Source: Micrococcus sp. 2A
Lineage (GTDB): Bacteria > Actinomycetota > Actinomycetes > Actinomycetales > Micrococcaceae
Reading direction: 5' to 3'
Assembly: GCF_039519235.1 (NCBI RefSeq)
Contig: NZ_CP154351.1
Coordinates: 248,001-312,000, forward strand
Length of the DNA stretch: 64,000 nucleotides
Numbering within the stretch: the first letter of the stretch is position 1; every line of letters begins with the position of its first letter. The notes under the pieces were generated by a model. That model saw only the letters and a program-made list of their open reading frames with translations, searched no databases and was not told the origin of the DNA. Shown here one piece after another: positions 9,220 through 17,653 of this stretch. A program made the translations under genes and the position numbers.

Positions 9220-11526
9220 TCAGCCGAAGTGCTTCGGCAGGGTGGCCTCCCAGGCCTCGCGCAGCTCGGCGATCGGCAGCTCGAACCCGCCCTGCACCTC
9301 GAGGGCGCCGGACTCCACGTCCACGACGCCGATCCGGGTCACGGTGTAGCCGCGCGCGGTGGTCATGTCATTGAAGCGGACCTCCTCGGTGCGCGGCACG
9401 GACACGACGGCGCGGCCCTGCGTCTCGGAGAACAGCGCGGTGAACAGGTCCACGCCGTCGCGGCGGAGGACCTCGTCCAGCACGATCCGCGCGCCGACGC
9501 CGAAGCGCAGCACCATGTCCGCCAGGGTCGCCGCGAGGCCGCCCTTGGAGACGTCGTGCGCGGCGTCGATCATGCCGTCGCGCGAGGCGTTGACCAGCAG
9601 CTCGCCGAGCAGGCGCTCCTGCTCGAGGTCCACCTTCGGGGGCGTGCCGCCCAGGTGGCCGCGCAGGTTCGCGAACTCGGAGCCGTCCAGCTCATCGCGG
9701 GTGACGCCGAGCAGGTAGACCGCCTGCCCGTCCGCGTCCCGGCCGAAGCCCGAGGGCGTGCGGCGCGCGACGTCGTCGAGCTGGCCCAGCACGCCCACGG
9801 TGGGGGTGGGATGGATGGCGACGCCGCCGGTCTGGTTGTAGAGCGAGACGTTGCCGCCGGTGACGGGCACGCCGAGCACCTGGCACGCATCGGCGAGGCC
9901 GCGGACGGCCTCGGCGAACTGCCACATCACCTCGGGGTCCTCGGGGGAGCCGAAGTTGAGGCAGTCGGTGACGGCGAGCGGCACGGCGCCCACGGTGGCC
10001 ACGTTGCGGTAGGCCTCCGCGAGGGACAGCTGCGCGCCCGCATACGGGTCGAGGTACGCGTAGCGGTCGTTGCAGTCCGTGGCCAGGGCCACGCCCATGC
10101 CCGTCTCCTCGTCCACGCGGACCACGCCGGCGTCGTCGGGGGAGGCGAGCGCGGTGTTGCCGCGCACGTACCGGTCGTACTGCCGGGTGATCCAGGAGAC
10201 GTCCGCCATGTTGGGGGAGGCCATCAGCTCGACGACGGCGGCCTTGAGCGCGTCGCCGTCCTGCGGCAGGTCCTGGCCGGCCGCGGAGGCACGGAACGTG
10301 TCCGCCTGGAGCGCATCCTGGAAGGAGGGGCGGTGGTACGGGCGCTCGTACACGGGGCCGTCATGGGCCACGGTGCGCGGGTCGACGTCGACGATGACCT
10401 CGCCGTCCCACGTGATGACGAGGCGGCCGTCGCCGGTGACCTCGCCGAGCCACGAGTACTCCACGTCCCACTTGGCCATGACGGCCTCGAACGCCGCGAC
10501 GTTCTCCGGCGTCACGACGGCCATCATGCGCTCCTGCGACTCGGACATGAGGATCTCGCCCGGGGTCAGCGTGGAGTCGCGCAGCAGCACGTCGGTCAGC
10601 TCGACGCGCATGCCGCCCTCGCCGTTGGAGGCGAGCTCGGAGGTGGCGCAGGAGATGCCCGCGGCACCGAGGTCCTGGATGCCCTCCACGAGGGAGCCGT
10701 GGAACAGCTCGAGACAGCACTCGATGAGCACCTTCTCCGCGAACGGGTCGCCCACCTGGACGGAGGGGCGCTTGGCGGGCTTGCCGCCGGCGTCGAAGGA
10801 CTCCGAGGCCAGCACGGACGCGCCGCCGATGCCGTCGCCACCGGTGCGGGCGCCGAAGAGCACCACCTTGTTGCCGACCCCGGACGCGTTCGCCAGGCGC
10901 AGGTCCTCGTGCTTGAGCACGCCCACGGCGAGCGCGTTCACGAGCGGGTTGCCCTGGTAGGAGGCGTCGAAGGAGACCTCGCCGCCGATGTTCGGCAGGC
11001 CGAGGCAGTTGCCGTAGCCGCCGATGCCGGAGACGACGCCGTGCACCACGCGGGCGGTGTCCGGGTGGTCGATCGCGCCGAAGCGCAGCGGGTCCATGAC
11101 GGCCACGGGGCGGGCGCCCATCGAGATGATGTCGCGCACGATGCCGCCGATGCCGGTGGCCGCGCCCTGGTAGGGCTCCACGAAGGAGGGGTGGTTGTGC
11201 GACTCCACCTTGAAGGTCACGGCCCAGCCGTCGCCGAGGTCGGTGACGCCGGCGTTCTCGCCGATCCCCACCATGAGGTTCTTCTTCATCTCCTCGGTGA
11301 GCTTGTCCCCGAACTGGCGCAGGTGCACCTTCGAGGACTTGTAGGAGCAGTGCTCCGACCACATCACGGAGTACATCGCGAGCTCCGCCGCGGTGGGGCG
11401 GCGGCCCAGGATCTCGCGGATCCGCGCGTACTCGTCCTCCTTGAGGCCGAGCTCCGCCCACGGCTGGGCGACGTCCGGGTTCGCCGCGGCGTGCTCCACG
11501 GTCTCGATGGTGAACTGCTGGCTCAT
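9220..11526 (-). CDS. purL: Phosphoribosylformylglycinamidine synthase, large subunit PurL
   Basis: The synthetase subunit of the fourth step of purine synthesis; it uses ATP and the ammonia delivered by PurQ. At 768 residues it is the small-PurL form that works with separate PurS and PurQ. Visible marks are [16 protein letters not shown], a PurM-like ATP site with [15 protein letters not shown], and [20 protein letters not shown]. The start [14 protein letters not shown] overlaps the purQ stop by four bases (ATGA), so translation is coupled. Frames continuing upstream are a shadow of purQ. Confidence 0.96.
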   Translation of the reverse strand: MSQQFTIETVEHAAANPDVAQPWAELGLKEDEYARIREILGRRPTAAELAMYSVMWSEHCSYKSSKVHLRQFGDKLTEEMKKNLMVGIGENAGVTDLGDGWAVTFKVESHNHPSFVEPYQGAATGIGGIVRDIISMGARPVAVMDPLRFGAIDHPDTARVVHGVVSGIGGYGNCLGLPNIGGEVSFDASYQGNPLVNALAVGVLKHEDLRLANASGVGNKVVLFGARTGGDGIGGASVLASESFDAGGKPAKRPSVQVGDPFAEKVLIECCLELFHGSLVEGIQDLGAAGISCATSELASNGEGGMRVELTDVLLRDSTLTPGEILMSESQERMMAVVTPENVAAFEAVMAKWDVEYSWLGEVTGDGRLVITWDGEVIVDVDPRTVAHDGPVYERPYHRPSFQDALQADTFRASAAGQDLPQDGDALKAAVVELMASPNMADVSWITRQYDRYVRGNTALASPDDAGVVRVDEETGMGVALATDCNDRYAYLDPYAGAQLSLAEAYRNVATVGAVPLAVTDCLNFGSPEDPEVMWQFAEAVRGLADACQVLGVPVTGGNVSLYNQTGGVAIHPTPTVGVLGQLDDVARRTPSGFGRDADGQAVYLLGVTRDELDGSEFANLRGHLGGTPPKVDLEQERLLGELLVNASRDGMIDAAHDVSKGGLAATLADMVLRFGVGARIVLDEVLRRDGVDLFTALFSETQGRAVVSVPRTEEVRFNDMTTARGYTVTRIGVVDVESGALEVQGGFELPIAELREAWEATLPKHFG

Positions 11527-12320
11527 GCGGCGCCTCCCCGGCTCGCGAGGGTGGTCAGGACGGAGGTGAAGAAGCCCAGGCCGTCGGTGCCGGCGCGCAC
11601 GCCGTCCGCGGTGTCCGGGCCGAAGCCGGCCTCGACGGCGTGCTCCGGGTGCGGCATCAGGCCCACCACGTTGCCCGCCGGGTTGGCCACGCCCGCGATG
11701 TCGCGGCGCGAGCCGTTGGGGTTCCAGCCCTTGTAGCGGAACACCACGCGGCCCTCGGCCTCGAGGGCGTCGAGGGTGGCGTCGTCGGCCACGTACTGGC
11801 CGTCCTGGTTCTTCAGGGGCACGGTGATGGTCTGGCCCGGCGCGAAGTCGCGGGTCCACGCGGTGTCCGTGGACTCGACCGTGAGCTCCTGGTCGCGGCA
11901 GATGAAGTGCAGGTGGTCGTTCTTGATCATCGAGCCCGGCAGCAGGTGGGACTCCGTGAGGATCTGGAAGCCGTTGCAGATGCCGAGCACCGGGAGCGCG
12001 TCCGCGCCGCCCTGCGGGCCGCCGGCCGCCTCCGCGATGGCGTCCATCATGGGGGCGAAGCGGGAGATCGCGCCGGCGCGCAGGTAGTCGCCGTAGGAGA
12101 AGCCGCCGGGGACGACGACGGCGTCCAGGCCGGACAGCGCGGCGTGCGGGTCCGCGTCGGCGTGCCACAGGGCCACGGCCTCCGCACCGGCGAGGCGGAT
12201 CGCGCGGGCGGCGTCGACGTCGTCGAGGGTGCCCGGGAAGGTGACGACGCCGATGCGGGCGCCGGACAGGGGAGTGGCGGGCGTCGAGTAGTCGCCGATG
12301 AGGGGGAGGTCCGCGGCCAT
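11523..12320 (-). CDS. purQ: Phosphoribosylformylglycinamidine synthase, glutaminase subunit PurQ
   Basis: A class I glutamine amidotransferase of 265 residues that supplies ammonia to PurL. The nucleophile elbow is GICNGFQIL with the catalytic Cys; the His-Glu pair is in [10 protein letters not shown] near the C terminus. [13 protein letters not shown] forms the oxyanion region. It starts at ATG 12320, sharing one base with the purS stop (TGATG), and ends overlapping purL by four bases. About ten extra residues precede the usual family start. Confidence 0.95.
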   Translation of the reverse strand: MAADLPLIGDYSTPATPLSGARIGVVTFPGTLDDVDAARAIRLAGAEAVALWHADADPHAALSGLDAVVVPGGFSYGDYLRAGAISRFAPMMDAIAEAAGGPQGGADALPVLGICNGFQILTESHLLPGSMIKNDHLHFICRDQELTVESTDTAWTRDFAPGQTITVPLKNQDGQYVADDATLDALEAEGRVVFRYKGWNPNGSRRDIAGVANPAGNVVGLMPHPEHAVEAGFGPDTADGVRAGTDGLGFFTSVLTTLASRGGAA

Positions 12321-12598
12321 CAGGCGTGGGCCTCGTCGTCGGTCCCCGCCTCGTCGACGAGCTCGACGTTCACGACGTCCTCGATCACCGGGTTGGAGAG
12401 CATCTCCTCGGCGGCCTTGCGGGCGGCGGTCAGGATCTCGTCCGTGACCTCGCCGTCCACGGTGAGCTCGAAGCGCTTGCCCTGGCGGACCTGGCTGAAC
12501 TGGGTGAACCCGAGGCGGGGCAGGGCCCCGTTGATGGCCTTGCCCTGCGGGTCGAGGATCTCGGGCTTGGGCATGACGTCGACGACGATGATGGGCAT
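12320..12598 (-). CDS. purS: Phosphoribosylformylglycinamidine synthase subunit PurS
   Basis: A 92-residue structural subunit that bridges PurL and Pur[21 protein letters not shown] and [16 protein letters not shown] are the family signature, followed by an acidic tail. It starts at ATG 12598 after AGGAG; the extra in-frame residues up to 12676 are not conserved. It is the first gene of the purSQL operon, with a likely promoter at 12714-12719. Confidence 0.94.
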   Translation of the reverse strand: MPIIVVDVMPKPEILDPQGKAINGALPRLGFTQFSQVRQGKRFELTVDGEVTDEILTAARKAAEEMLSNPVIEDVVNVELVDEAGTDDEAHA

Positions 12599-12713
12599 CC
12601 AACGCTCCTGGTGTCTGAGGGGGCCGTGCGGGTGGCGCTCCGGGGCGGCCAGAGGAGAGCGGTGGTGCCGTCTCACGCCGGGGCCGCCGGACGCTCCGCG
12701 AGCTTGCCCGGCC

Positions 12714-12719
12714 AGTCTA
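12714..12719 (-). promoter_or_regulatory. Probable -10 box (TAGACT) of purSQL
   Basis: TAGACT on the minus strand lies about 115 bases upstream of purS, leaving an untranslated leader of roughly 110 bases. No -35 consensus and no known riboswitch core were seen in the leader. Confidence 0.35.
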
Positions 12720-12794
12720 CCGAGGGGGCGCGCGGCCCAGTCCGGGGCCGTCCTGCCCCGCCCGCTCCATCTCCGTCCCGCCCCGCCCCGCCCC

Positions 12795-12855
12795 GACCTC
12801 CGGCTGTGCTCAGGACCGCGTCCTCATGACGAGGTCCTGAGCACAGCCGGAGGTC
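12795..12855. terminator. 23-bp perfect inverted repeat between the AbiEi-like gene and purS
   Basis: Arms 12795-12817 and 12833-12855 are exact reverse complements, with a 15-base spacer. A further copy of GGTCCTGAG follows at 12852-12860. It sits 40 bases after the stop of the minus-strand AbiEi-like gene and about 75 bases upstream of the purSQL -10 box. It is most simply a terminator that insulates purSQL. Otherwise nothing coding is seen in 12599-12894. Confidence 0.55.
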
Positions 12856-12894
12856 CTGAGTCGGAGCACGCACCGACCCGCCGGCCCCGACCCC

Positions 12895-13941
12895 TCACCC
12901 GCGACGCCGGGGCACGCCGTGGCGCGCCAGCTCGGCCTCCAGTCGGGCGGGGGAACGCAGGTCCTCCCACGTCCAGCGGGCGAGACCGGACAGCAGCCGG
13001 CGCAGGCGGACCTCCCGCTCCTTCTCCGCCCGGATCGCCCGGCGTCGGTCCGCCTCGGAGGCGTGCAGCCCGACGTCGTACTTGGTGATCCCGTCGAACT
13101 CGCCGCCCACACGGAGCTGCGGCCACCAGAAGTCCACCCGGTCCTCGTGCGCGGCGCCCGGGGTGCGGACGCGGTGCTGCAGCACGGGAGGGGCGAACCC
13201 CAGCTCATGGACGAGGACGCGGCTCAGCGACTCCCCGGGCGACTCGGACGCGCCGTCGGCGAATGCGCAGGCCCGGGAGAACCGCTCGCGGGCCGCCCGG
13301 GAGGCGGGGAGCTCGGCGTGGGCGGCGGCCCATGCGGCGCACTCCCGGGGCCGGTCGCGCAGCAGACGGTCCAGCGGGGCCACGCTCTCCCGCAGGGGCA
13401 GGCCGGCCGCCAGCTGCAGGTGCACGGTGGAGAGCGACTCCGCCCGGGCCGTGCCGAGGAGGACTCCGCCCGCCGTCCGCAGCAGGATCTCCACGGGCTC
13501 GTGGCCGGGCGCGGAGACCGGGTTCCACACGGGGGAGAGGGTCGGCAGCGGAGGGAGCGGGGCGGCGCCGGGGGCGAGAGCCTGGCGGACGAGGGTCGAC
13601 CGACCGTGGTGGTGCGGCGTCGTGGCGCGCACGTGCAGCGTCCGGGGCGTCTCGATCAGGGGCAGCCCGTGGAGGTGGGCGGCGGTCGCGCCAGTGAACA
13701 CCGCGTCCGGGCGGGCGAGCACCACCGCCGACGCCGCCAGGGTGAACCGGTCCCAGGGTGCGGCCCCGAGCCAGTCGGCCACGGGGCAGTAGACGCCGCG
13801 CACGAGGCGCAGCAGCTTCCCGGCATCCCAGGCCCGCGCCACCCGGCGGCGCGTGGTCGCGTCCGTGCGGGCGGTCACTCGCAGCAACGGGCCGCGGCCG
13901 GTGCGGAGACCGGGGTCCTCGGGCAGGGGTGCGGGGTCCAT
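12895..13941 (-). CDS. AbiEi-like protein with PD-(D/E)XK-type C-terminal region
   Basis: A 348-residue protein starting at ATG 13941. The N-terminal half (RVARAWDAGKLLRLVRGVYC, TLAASAVVLARPDAVFTGAT, AHLHGLPL) is the winged-helix and adjacent region found in AbiEi-type antitoxins and in many lone actinobacterial proteins. The C-terminal part has HEDRVDFWWPQLRVGGEFDG followed by KY, which fits a restriction-endonuclease-like fold of the DUF559/Vsr type. No AbiEii nucleotidyltransferase toxin lies next to it, so a toxin-antitoxin role is not supported here. Function unknown. Confidence 0.6.
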   Translation of the reverse strand: MDPAPLPEDPGLRTGRGPLLRVTARTDATTRRRVARAWDAGKLLRLVRGVYCPVADWLGAAPWDRFTLAASAVVLARPDAVFTGATAAHLHGLPLIETPRTLHVRATTPHHHGRSTLVRQALAPGAAPLPPLPTLSPVWNPVSAPGHEPVEILLRTAGGVLLGTARAESLSTVHLQLAAGLPLRESVAPLDRLLRDRPRECAAWAAAHAELPASRAARERFSRACAFADGASESPGESLSRVLVHELGFAPPVLQHRVRTPGAAHEDRVDFWWPQLRVGGEFDGITKYDVGLHASEADRRRAIRAEKEREVRLRRLLSGLARWTWEDLRSPARLEAELARHGVPRRRG

Positions 13942-14054
13942 GCGCTCAGGATCGGCCGCGCGGGAGAGGCTGGGCGCGGGGAGGGCGGCCGCCTGGGGAG
14001 GGCGAGGGTTCTGTGGAGGCCTGTGCAGGAGCGGCGGGGCCGCGCGTCGGCGAC

Positions 14055-14060
14055 TAGCCT
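14055..14060 (+). promoter_or_regulatory. -10 box (TAGCCT) before a leaderless small ORF
   Basis: TAGCCT is followed by six bases and then ATG 14067. Confidence 0.4.
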
Positions 14061-14066
14061 GGGCGC

Positions 14067-14141
14067 ATGATCCTGGCCCGCATCCCCCGCCGTCGCGACG
14101 ACCGCGCCGCCGCCCCTCGTCCCGTCCGCCTGAGCCGGTGA
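14067..14141 (+). CDS. Possible 24-codon leaderless leader ORF coupled to ychJ
   Basis: ATG 14067 lies six bases after TAGCCT and opens a 24-residue arginine-rich frame (MILARIPRRRDDRAAA). Its TGA at 14139-14141 overlaps the GTG start of the YchJ gene (GTGA). The YchJ start has no Shine-Dalgarno sequence, so ribosomes finishing this ORF could supply translation of YchJ. The small size makes the call tentative. Confidence 0.35.
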   Translation: MILARIPRRRDDRAAAPRPVRLSR

Positions 14142-14614
14142 CAGCCGACCAGCCGGGAGCCGAGCCCTGCCCGTGCGGCCGGGGCCTGCCGTACCCCGAC
14201 TGCTGCGGCCGCTGGCACGCGCGCCACGCCGCGGACGGGACCCTCGCCGCGCCCACGGCCGAGGACCTCATGCGCTCGCGGTACACGGCGTTCGCCCTCC
14301 TGGTCGCCACGGATCACGACGACGCCGCCCGCACCGCGGCCGCGATGGTCGCCTACCTGCGCGCCACCTGGGCGGCCGAGACGCGTCCCGCCGCGGCGGA
14401 CCTGACCCCGGGGCCGGGGGAGACGCCCACCGCGTTCACCCGCCTGGCGGTGACGGACACGACCGGCGGCGGCCCCTTCGACACGGTCGGGACCGTGACG
14501 TTCACGGCGCTCGGCCGGGACGCCTCCGGGGCGCGCGTGCGCCTGACCGAGCACAGCCGGTTCCGCCGCGAGGACGGCGTCTGGCGCTACGTGGACGGGG
14601 ACGTCGCCGGCTGA
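14138..14614 (+). CDS. YchJ-family protein (UPF0225) with SEC-C-like cysteine motif
   Basis: A 158-residue protein. EPCPCGRGLPYPDCCGRWH near the N terminus is the metal-binding SEC-C-like motif, and LMRSRYTAFALL is the YchJ signature. The C-terminal part (FDTVGTVTFTAL, EHSRFRREDGVWRYVDGDV) is an NTF2-like fold. It starts at GTG 14138, overlapping a possible upstream small ORF. The cellular role of YchJ is not established. Confidence 0.85.
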   Translation: MTADQPGAEPCPCGRGLPYPDCCGRWHARHAADGTLAAPTAEDLMRSRYTAFALLVATDHDDAARTAAAMVAYLRATWAAETRPAAADLTPGPGETPTAFTRLAVTDTTGGGPFDTVGTVTFTALGRDASGARVRLTEHSRFRREDGVWRYVDGDVAG

Positions 14615-14651
14615 GCCGGCCGCGCGGCGTCGTCGGGGCCGGAGGGAGGGG

Positions 14652-14801
14652 TCAGAAGGCGGAGAGGAACGCGGTGGCCACGCTGAGGATCAGACCCGCG
14701 ATGCACAGCAGTGCCACGATCGTGACCACCGGCCGGGTGTGGCGCGGGGAGTCGTCCGGGGCGAGGTCGGCGTCGCGCAGCTCGGGGGGAAGGCCGGTCA
14801 T
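14652..14801 (-). CDS. 49-residue single-span membrane protein, copy 1
   Basis: Too short for most gene callers. The product begins MTGLPPELRDADLAPDDSPR, then has one membrane span (VVTIVALLCIAGLILSVATA) and ends FLSAF. A second gene at 17654-17803 has the same length and plan. Conservation of LPPELR, an acidic stretch, an RPxV entry and LCIxGLxxSVA between copies shows both are real genes. Function unknown. Confidence 0.7.
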   Translation of the reverse strand: MTGLPPELRDADLAPDDSPRHTRPVVTIVALLCIAGLILSVATAFLSAF

Positions 14802-14850
14802 GGTGCTCTTGGGGCGGGGCCGGTCGGGGGTCGCGCCAGTCTACGGGCGT

Positions 14851-15048
14851 TCAGTCCGCGTCTGGGGTGAACAGGTCCTCGATGCGCCGGCCGAACACGG
14901 CGGCCAGGCGGAAGGCGAGGGGGAGGGAGGGGTCGTATCGGCCCTTCTCGAGGGAGATGACCGTCTGGCGCGAGACGCCGAGCTCGTCGGCGAGGCGCTG
15001 CTGCGACCAGCCCAGGCGGGTGCGCTCGGCGGGGAGCGAGTTCTCCAC
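14851..15048 (-). CDS. XRE-family helix-turn-helix regulator
   Basis: A 65-residue single-domain DNA-binding protein. RLGWSQQRLADELGVSRQTV is a clean Cro/cI-type helix-turn-helix, followed by ISLEKGRYDPSLPLAFRLA and FGRRIEDLF, the usual closing helix. It starts at GTG 15048, three bases after the stop of the membrane protein upstream, so the two form one operon. It probably binds the CTTGAC/GTCAAG sites at 15650-15688 ahead of the operon. Confidence 0.85.
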   Translation of the reverse strand: MENSLPAERTRLGWSQQRLADELGVSRQTVISLEKGRYDPSLPLAFRLAAVFGRRIEDLFTPDAD

Positions 15049-15051
15049 GGC

Positions 15052-15597
15052 TCAGCCCCGCCGCTTCAGCAGGAGGTAGCGGACGGCGGCGGAGGCCGCG
15101 GCGACGACGATCAGGGTGGCACCCGTCAGGGACGGCGACGGCTGCCACCCGGTCATGCCGATCACGAACGTGCCCAGCCCGATCACCACGAGCAGGTCAC
15201 CGAACGCCCCGGACTGCGCCTTCTCCAGCCAGCGGCCCTCGACGGTCTCCTCGGTGTCCCGGATCGCGCCGCGGACGGTCGTGCGATCCACGAACAAGAA
15301 CCAGGCGACGCCGGTGCCGATCGGCAGGGACGTGGCCGCCATGATGAGGCCCATGATCCAGGGGTAGCGAGCGTCCGGCTGCTCGCGCAGGGTGGCCAGG
15401 CCGTAGGCGGCGGCGCCGATCAGCAGGGCGATGAGCAGGCCCAGCACCAGGCTCACGAGGAGGAGCCGGCCCGTGCCACCGCCCAGCCGGGCGGACCGGC
15501 CCCAGAACGATCGCGTGTCCCGGCGGGGGTCGGTGGTGGCGCGGGGCGCCTCGGCGGTGGGGGCGGTGACGTCGTCGGTGCCGTGGTCGGAGGTCAT
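15052..15597 (-). CDS. Four-span membrane protein paired with XRE regulator
   Basis: A 181-residue protein starting at ATG 15597 after AAGGAG. A polar N-terminal tail of about 45 residues is followed by four hydrophobic segments: LLLVSLVLGLLIALLIGAAA, WIMGLIMAATSLPIGTGVAW, LLVVIGLGTFVIG and ATLIVVAAASAAVRYLLL. XRE regulator plus small membrane protein is a common two-gene unit (DUF2178-like), thought to act in envelope homeostasis, but the role is not defined. First gene of the operon. Confidence 0.7.
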   Translation of the reverse strand: MTSDHGTDDVTAPTAEAPRATTDPRRDTRSFWGRSARLGGGTGRLLLVSLVLGLLIALLIGAAAYGLATLREQPDARYPWIMGLIMAATSLPIGTGVAWFLFVDRTTVRGAIRDTEETVEGRWLEKAQSGAFGDLLVVIGLGTFVIGMTGWQPSPSLTGATLIVVAAASAAVRYLLLKRRG

Positions 15598-15649
15598 GGC
15601 CTGCTCCTTCGTGCGGTGCCGGGGCCCGTCCCCGGCGGTGTGAAGCAAA

Positions 15650-15688
15650 CTTGACAGTCAAGGACGCTGGACGTCAAGGGAGCTTGAC
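15650..15688 (-). promoter_or_regulatory. Operator region with repeated CTTGAC/GTCAAG half-sites
   Basis: Two inverted pairs lie just upstream of the membrane-protein/XRE operon: CTTGAC-A-GTCAAG (15650-15662) and GTCAAG-GGAG-CTTGAC (15673-15688). The minus-strand reading also gives TTGAC elements that could be the -35 box. Overlap of half-sites with a promoter suggests autoregulation by the XRE protein. Confidence 0.55.
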
Positions 15689-15712
15689 CCTTTCACCCCC
15701 CTGCTTGAACAT

Positions 15713-15763
15713 CGGTTGAGTTCTCGGGGGTGCCGGGCCGGAACACGCCCGAGAACTCAACCG
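15713..15763 (-). terminator. Hairpin overlapping the stop codon of the DUF952-GNAT gene
   Basis: Perfect 16-bp arms at 15713-15728 and 15748-15763. The stop codon (TCA at 15757-15759 on the plus strand) lies inside the right arm, so translation reaches into the terminator. Confidence 0.6.
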
Positions 15764-16728
15764 GCGTTGGTGGGGGCGGGGGTCGGCGGCACGAGGGCCA
15801 GCCACAGCGGCTCGAGCGCGAACCCGAGCGCCTCGTTCATCCGCAGGGACGCCGCGTTCACCTCGGCGCCGCCCGTGCCCCAGATCCGCCCGCCCCGGGC
15901 GTGCGTGGCCAGCACCGACGCCGCCTTCACCGCCTTCCCCAGACCCCGCTCCTCGTGCCCCTGCCGCACCGCCGTCCGGTCGACGTCCCACCGGACGTCC
16001 CCGTCCGCTCCGTGCGTGCGGAACAGCAGGGTGACACCGATCAGCTCCGCGCCCGCGAACGCCCCGACGGCGACCCCGTCCTCGCCGTCCAGCCGCGCCT
16101 CGAGATCGTCGGACAGGGGCGTGTGGAACGAGCCGTCGGTGCGCGGGAAGCGCGGGGCGGCCTCGGCGTCGAGTGCGCGCAGGGCAAGCGAGTCCGCAGC
16201 CTCCAGCACCCGCACCTCGACCCCCTGCGCCTCCGCCGCGGCCACCAGGTCCCGGTACGGGGCGAGGTCGGCGTCGTCGGCCAGGTGCAGGCGTGCGCCC
16301 CAGGACCGCGAGCGCACCGTCCACCCGGCGTCCTGCAGTGCGGCGGCCTCGGCGGTGTCCTGCCGGAGGACGCGGGCCTCAGCGCCGGGCATGGCGACGG
16401 GCGTCATCAGCGGCACGGGGATGTGGTCCCGGGCCTGCGTGCCCGGGTGGACGTGCGGAAAGCGTTCGGAGGCGGGGTCGGCCGGGTCGCCGGGCTCGCG
16501 GCGCACCGCGAAGCCGGACCCGGCGAGCGTCTCCTCGTCCAGGGCGACGAGGAACGCGTCTGGCCGGTCCGCGTAGAACGCCGCCGCCACCGCGGCTGCC
16601 TGTCGGGCGTCCTCGGAGGCGTGCAGGAAGCCGACCTCGAAGAAGGTGGCGCCCCGCGTGGACGCCGTGTAGCGGCCCGTGCGGCGGGCCCCGGCCCAGT
16701 CCTCGGGCAGGGTGATGTGCAGGATCAT
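15757..16728 (-). CDS. DUF952-GNAT acetyltransferase fusion
   Basis: A 323-residue protein. Residues 1 to about 105 (MILHITLPEDWAGARRTGRY, GATFFEVGFLHASEDARQAA, FYADRPDAFLVALDE) are a DUF952 domain. The remainder, from about 120, is a GNAT-type acyltransferase with RGLGKAVKAASVLATHARGG as the acetyl-CoA loop and the NEALGFALEPLW closing strand. The substrate is unknown. It starts at ATG 16728, six bases after TACGGT, and is probably leaderless. Confidence 0.72.
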   Translation of the reverse strand: MILHITLPEDWAGARRTGRYTASTRGATFFEVGFLHASEDARQAAAVAAAFYADRPDAFLVALDEETLAGSGFAVRREPGDPADPASERFPHVHPGTQARDHIPVPLMTPVAMPGAEARVLRQDTAEAAALQDAGWTVRSRSWGARLHLADDADLAPYRDLVAAAEAQGVEVRVLEAADSLALRALDAEAAPRFPRTDGSFHTPLSDDLEARLDGEDGVAVGAFAGAELIGVTLLFRTHGADGDVRWDVDRTAVRQGHEERGLGKAVKAASVLATHARGGRIWGTGGAEVNAASLRMNEALGFALEPLWLALVPPTPAPTNAG

Positions 16729-16734
16729 GGCGTC

Positions 16735-16740
16735 ACCGTA
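16735..16740 (-). promoter_or_regulatory. -10 box (TACGGT) of leaderless DUF952-GNAT gene
   Basis: TACGGT on the minus strand ends six bases before ATG 16728; no ribosome site is present. Confidence 0.45.
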
Positions 16741-16860
16741 TCGGCCCGACCGTCCCTGTCCCCGCTGACCTGGAATGTTCCGTCCCGGCGGGGCGTTGGG
16801 CCCCGGAGACGACATGCCGCCGACCCGCGACGGCTGCGTCCCCAGAGAGGTCGGATCCCC

Positions 16861-17553
16861 ATGAAGATCGACGTGTGGTCGGATGTCATCTGCCCGTTCT
16901 GCTACATCGGCAAGCGCCGCCTCGAGCTCGCCCTCGAGCAGACCGGCGTGGACGCCGAGATCGTGTGGCACAGCTTCGAGCTCAACCCGCAGGCGCCGGC
17001 GTCGTACGGCATGACGCTGCCCGAGGTCATGAGCACGGCCTACGGCGCGAGCACGCCCCAGGCGCTTGCGGTCCTCTCCCACGAGGAGGAGCAGGCCCGC
17101 AGCGTGGGCCTGGACTTCCAGTGGCGCACCGCGAAGCCGGGGAACACGTTCATCGCCCACCGCGTGCTGCAGCTCGCCGCGTCCCGCGGGCTCGGCGCCG
17201 AGGCGGAGGAGCGCCTCTTCCGCGGCTACTTCTCCGAGGGGGAGGAGATCGGCTCGGCCGACGTCGTCCGCAGGCTCGCCCTGGACGTCGGACTCGAGGC
17301 GGCCGAGGTGGACGAGGTCCTCGCGGGCGACCGCTATGCGCGCGAGGTGCGCGCGGACGAGCAGCGTGCCGCGGACCTCGGGGTGCGCGGCGTCCCGTTC
17401 TTCGTGGTGAACGACTCCGCCACGGTCTCCGGGGCCCAGAGCGTGGAGCACTTCGCGGCAGTCCTGCGCGACGAGGCCGCCCGGGTCCAGTCCCCGCCGT
17501 CCGACGGCGGCGCCGTCTGCCACGACGGGGTGTGCGAGTTCCCCTCGGCCTGA
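16861..17553 (+). CDS. DsbA-family oxidoreductase, FrnE-like
   Basis: A 230-residue cytoplasmic protein without signal peptide. The thioredoxin-fold active site is CPFC at residues 11-14 (SDVICPFCYIGKRRLE), with the cis-proline in GVRGVPFFVV near residue 180. KPGNTFIAHRVLQLA and LFRGYFSEGEEI are typical of the FrnE group, which handles disulfide and oxidative stress. Two more cysteines in VCHDGVCEF form a possible second redox pair at the C terminus. Confidence 0.85.
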   Translation: MKIDVWSDVICPFCYIGKRRLELALEQTGVDAEIVWHSFELNPQAPASYGMTLPEVMSTAYGASTPQALAVLSHEEEQARSVGLDFQWRTAKPGNTFIAHRVLQLAASRGLGAEAEERLFRGYFSEGEEIGSADVVRRLALDVGLEAAEVDEVLAGDRYAREVRADEQRAADLGVRGVPFFVVNDSATVSGAQSVEHFAAVLRDEAARVQSPPSDGGAVCHDGVCEFPSA

Positions 17554-17653
17554 GGAGGCGCCGCCACCGCGGGTCCGCGGCCCCTCGGCCTCGGGGCCGG
17601 CCGGCGGGCGTGAGGGGGAATCGAGGCGCCCCTCCCGGGCCTCCGACGCGCCC

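Noticed and set aside
12895..13941. Type IV toxin-antitoxin system
   Set aside because: Only an AbiEi-like protein is present; no AbiEii toxin gene is adjacent, and such lone proteins are common in actinobacteria.
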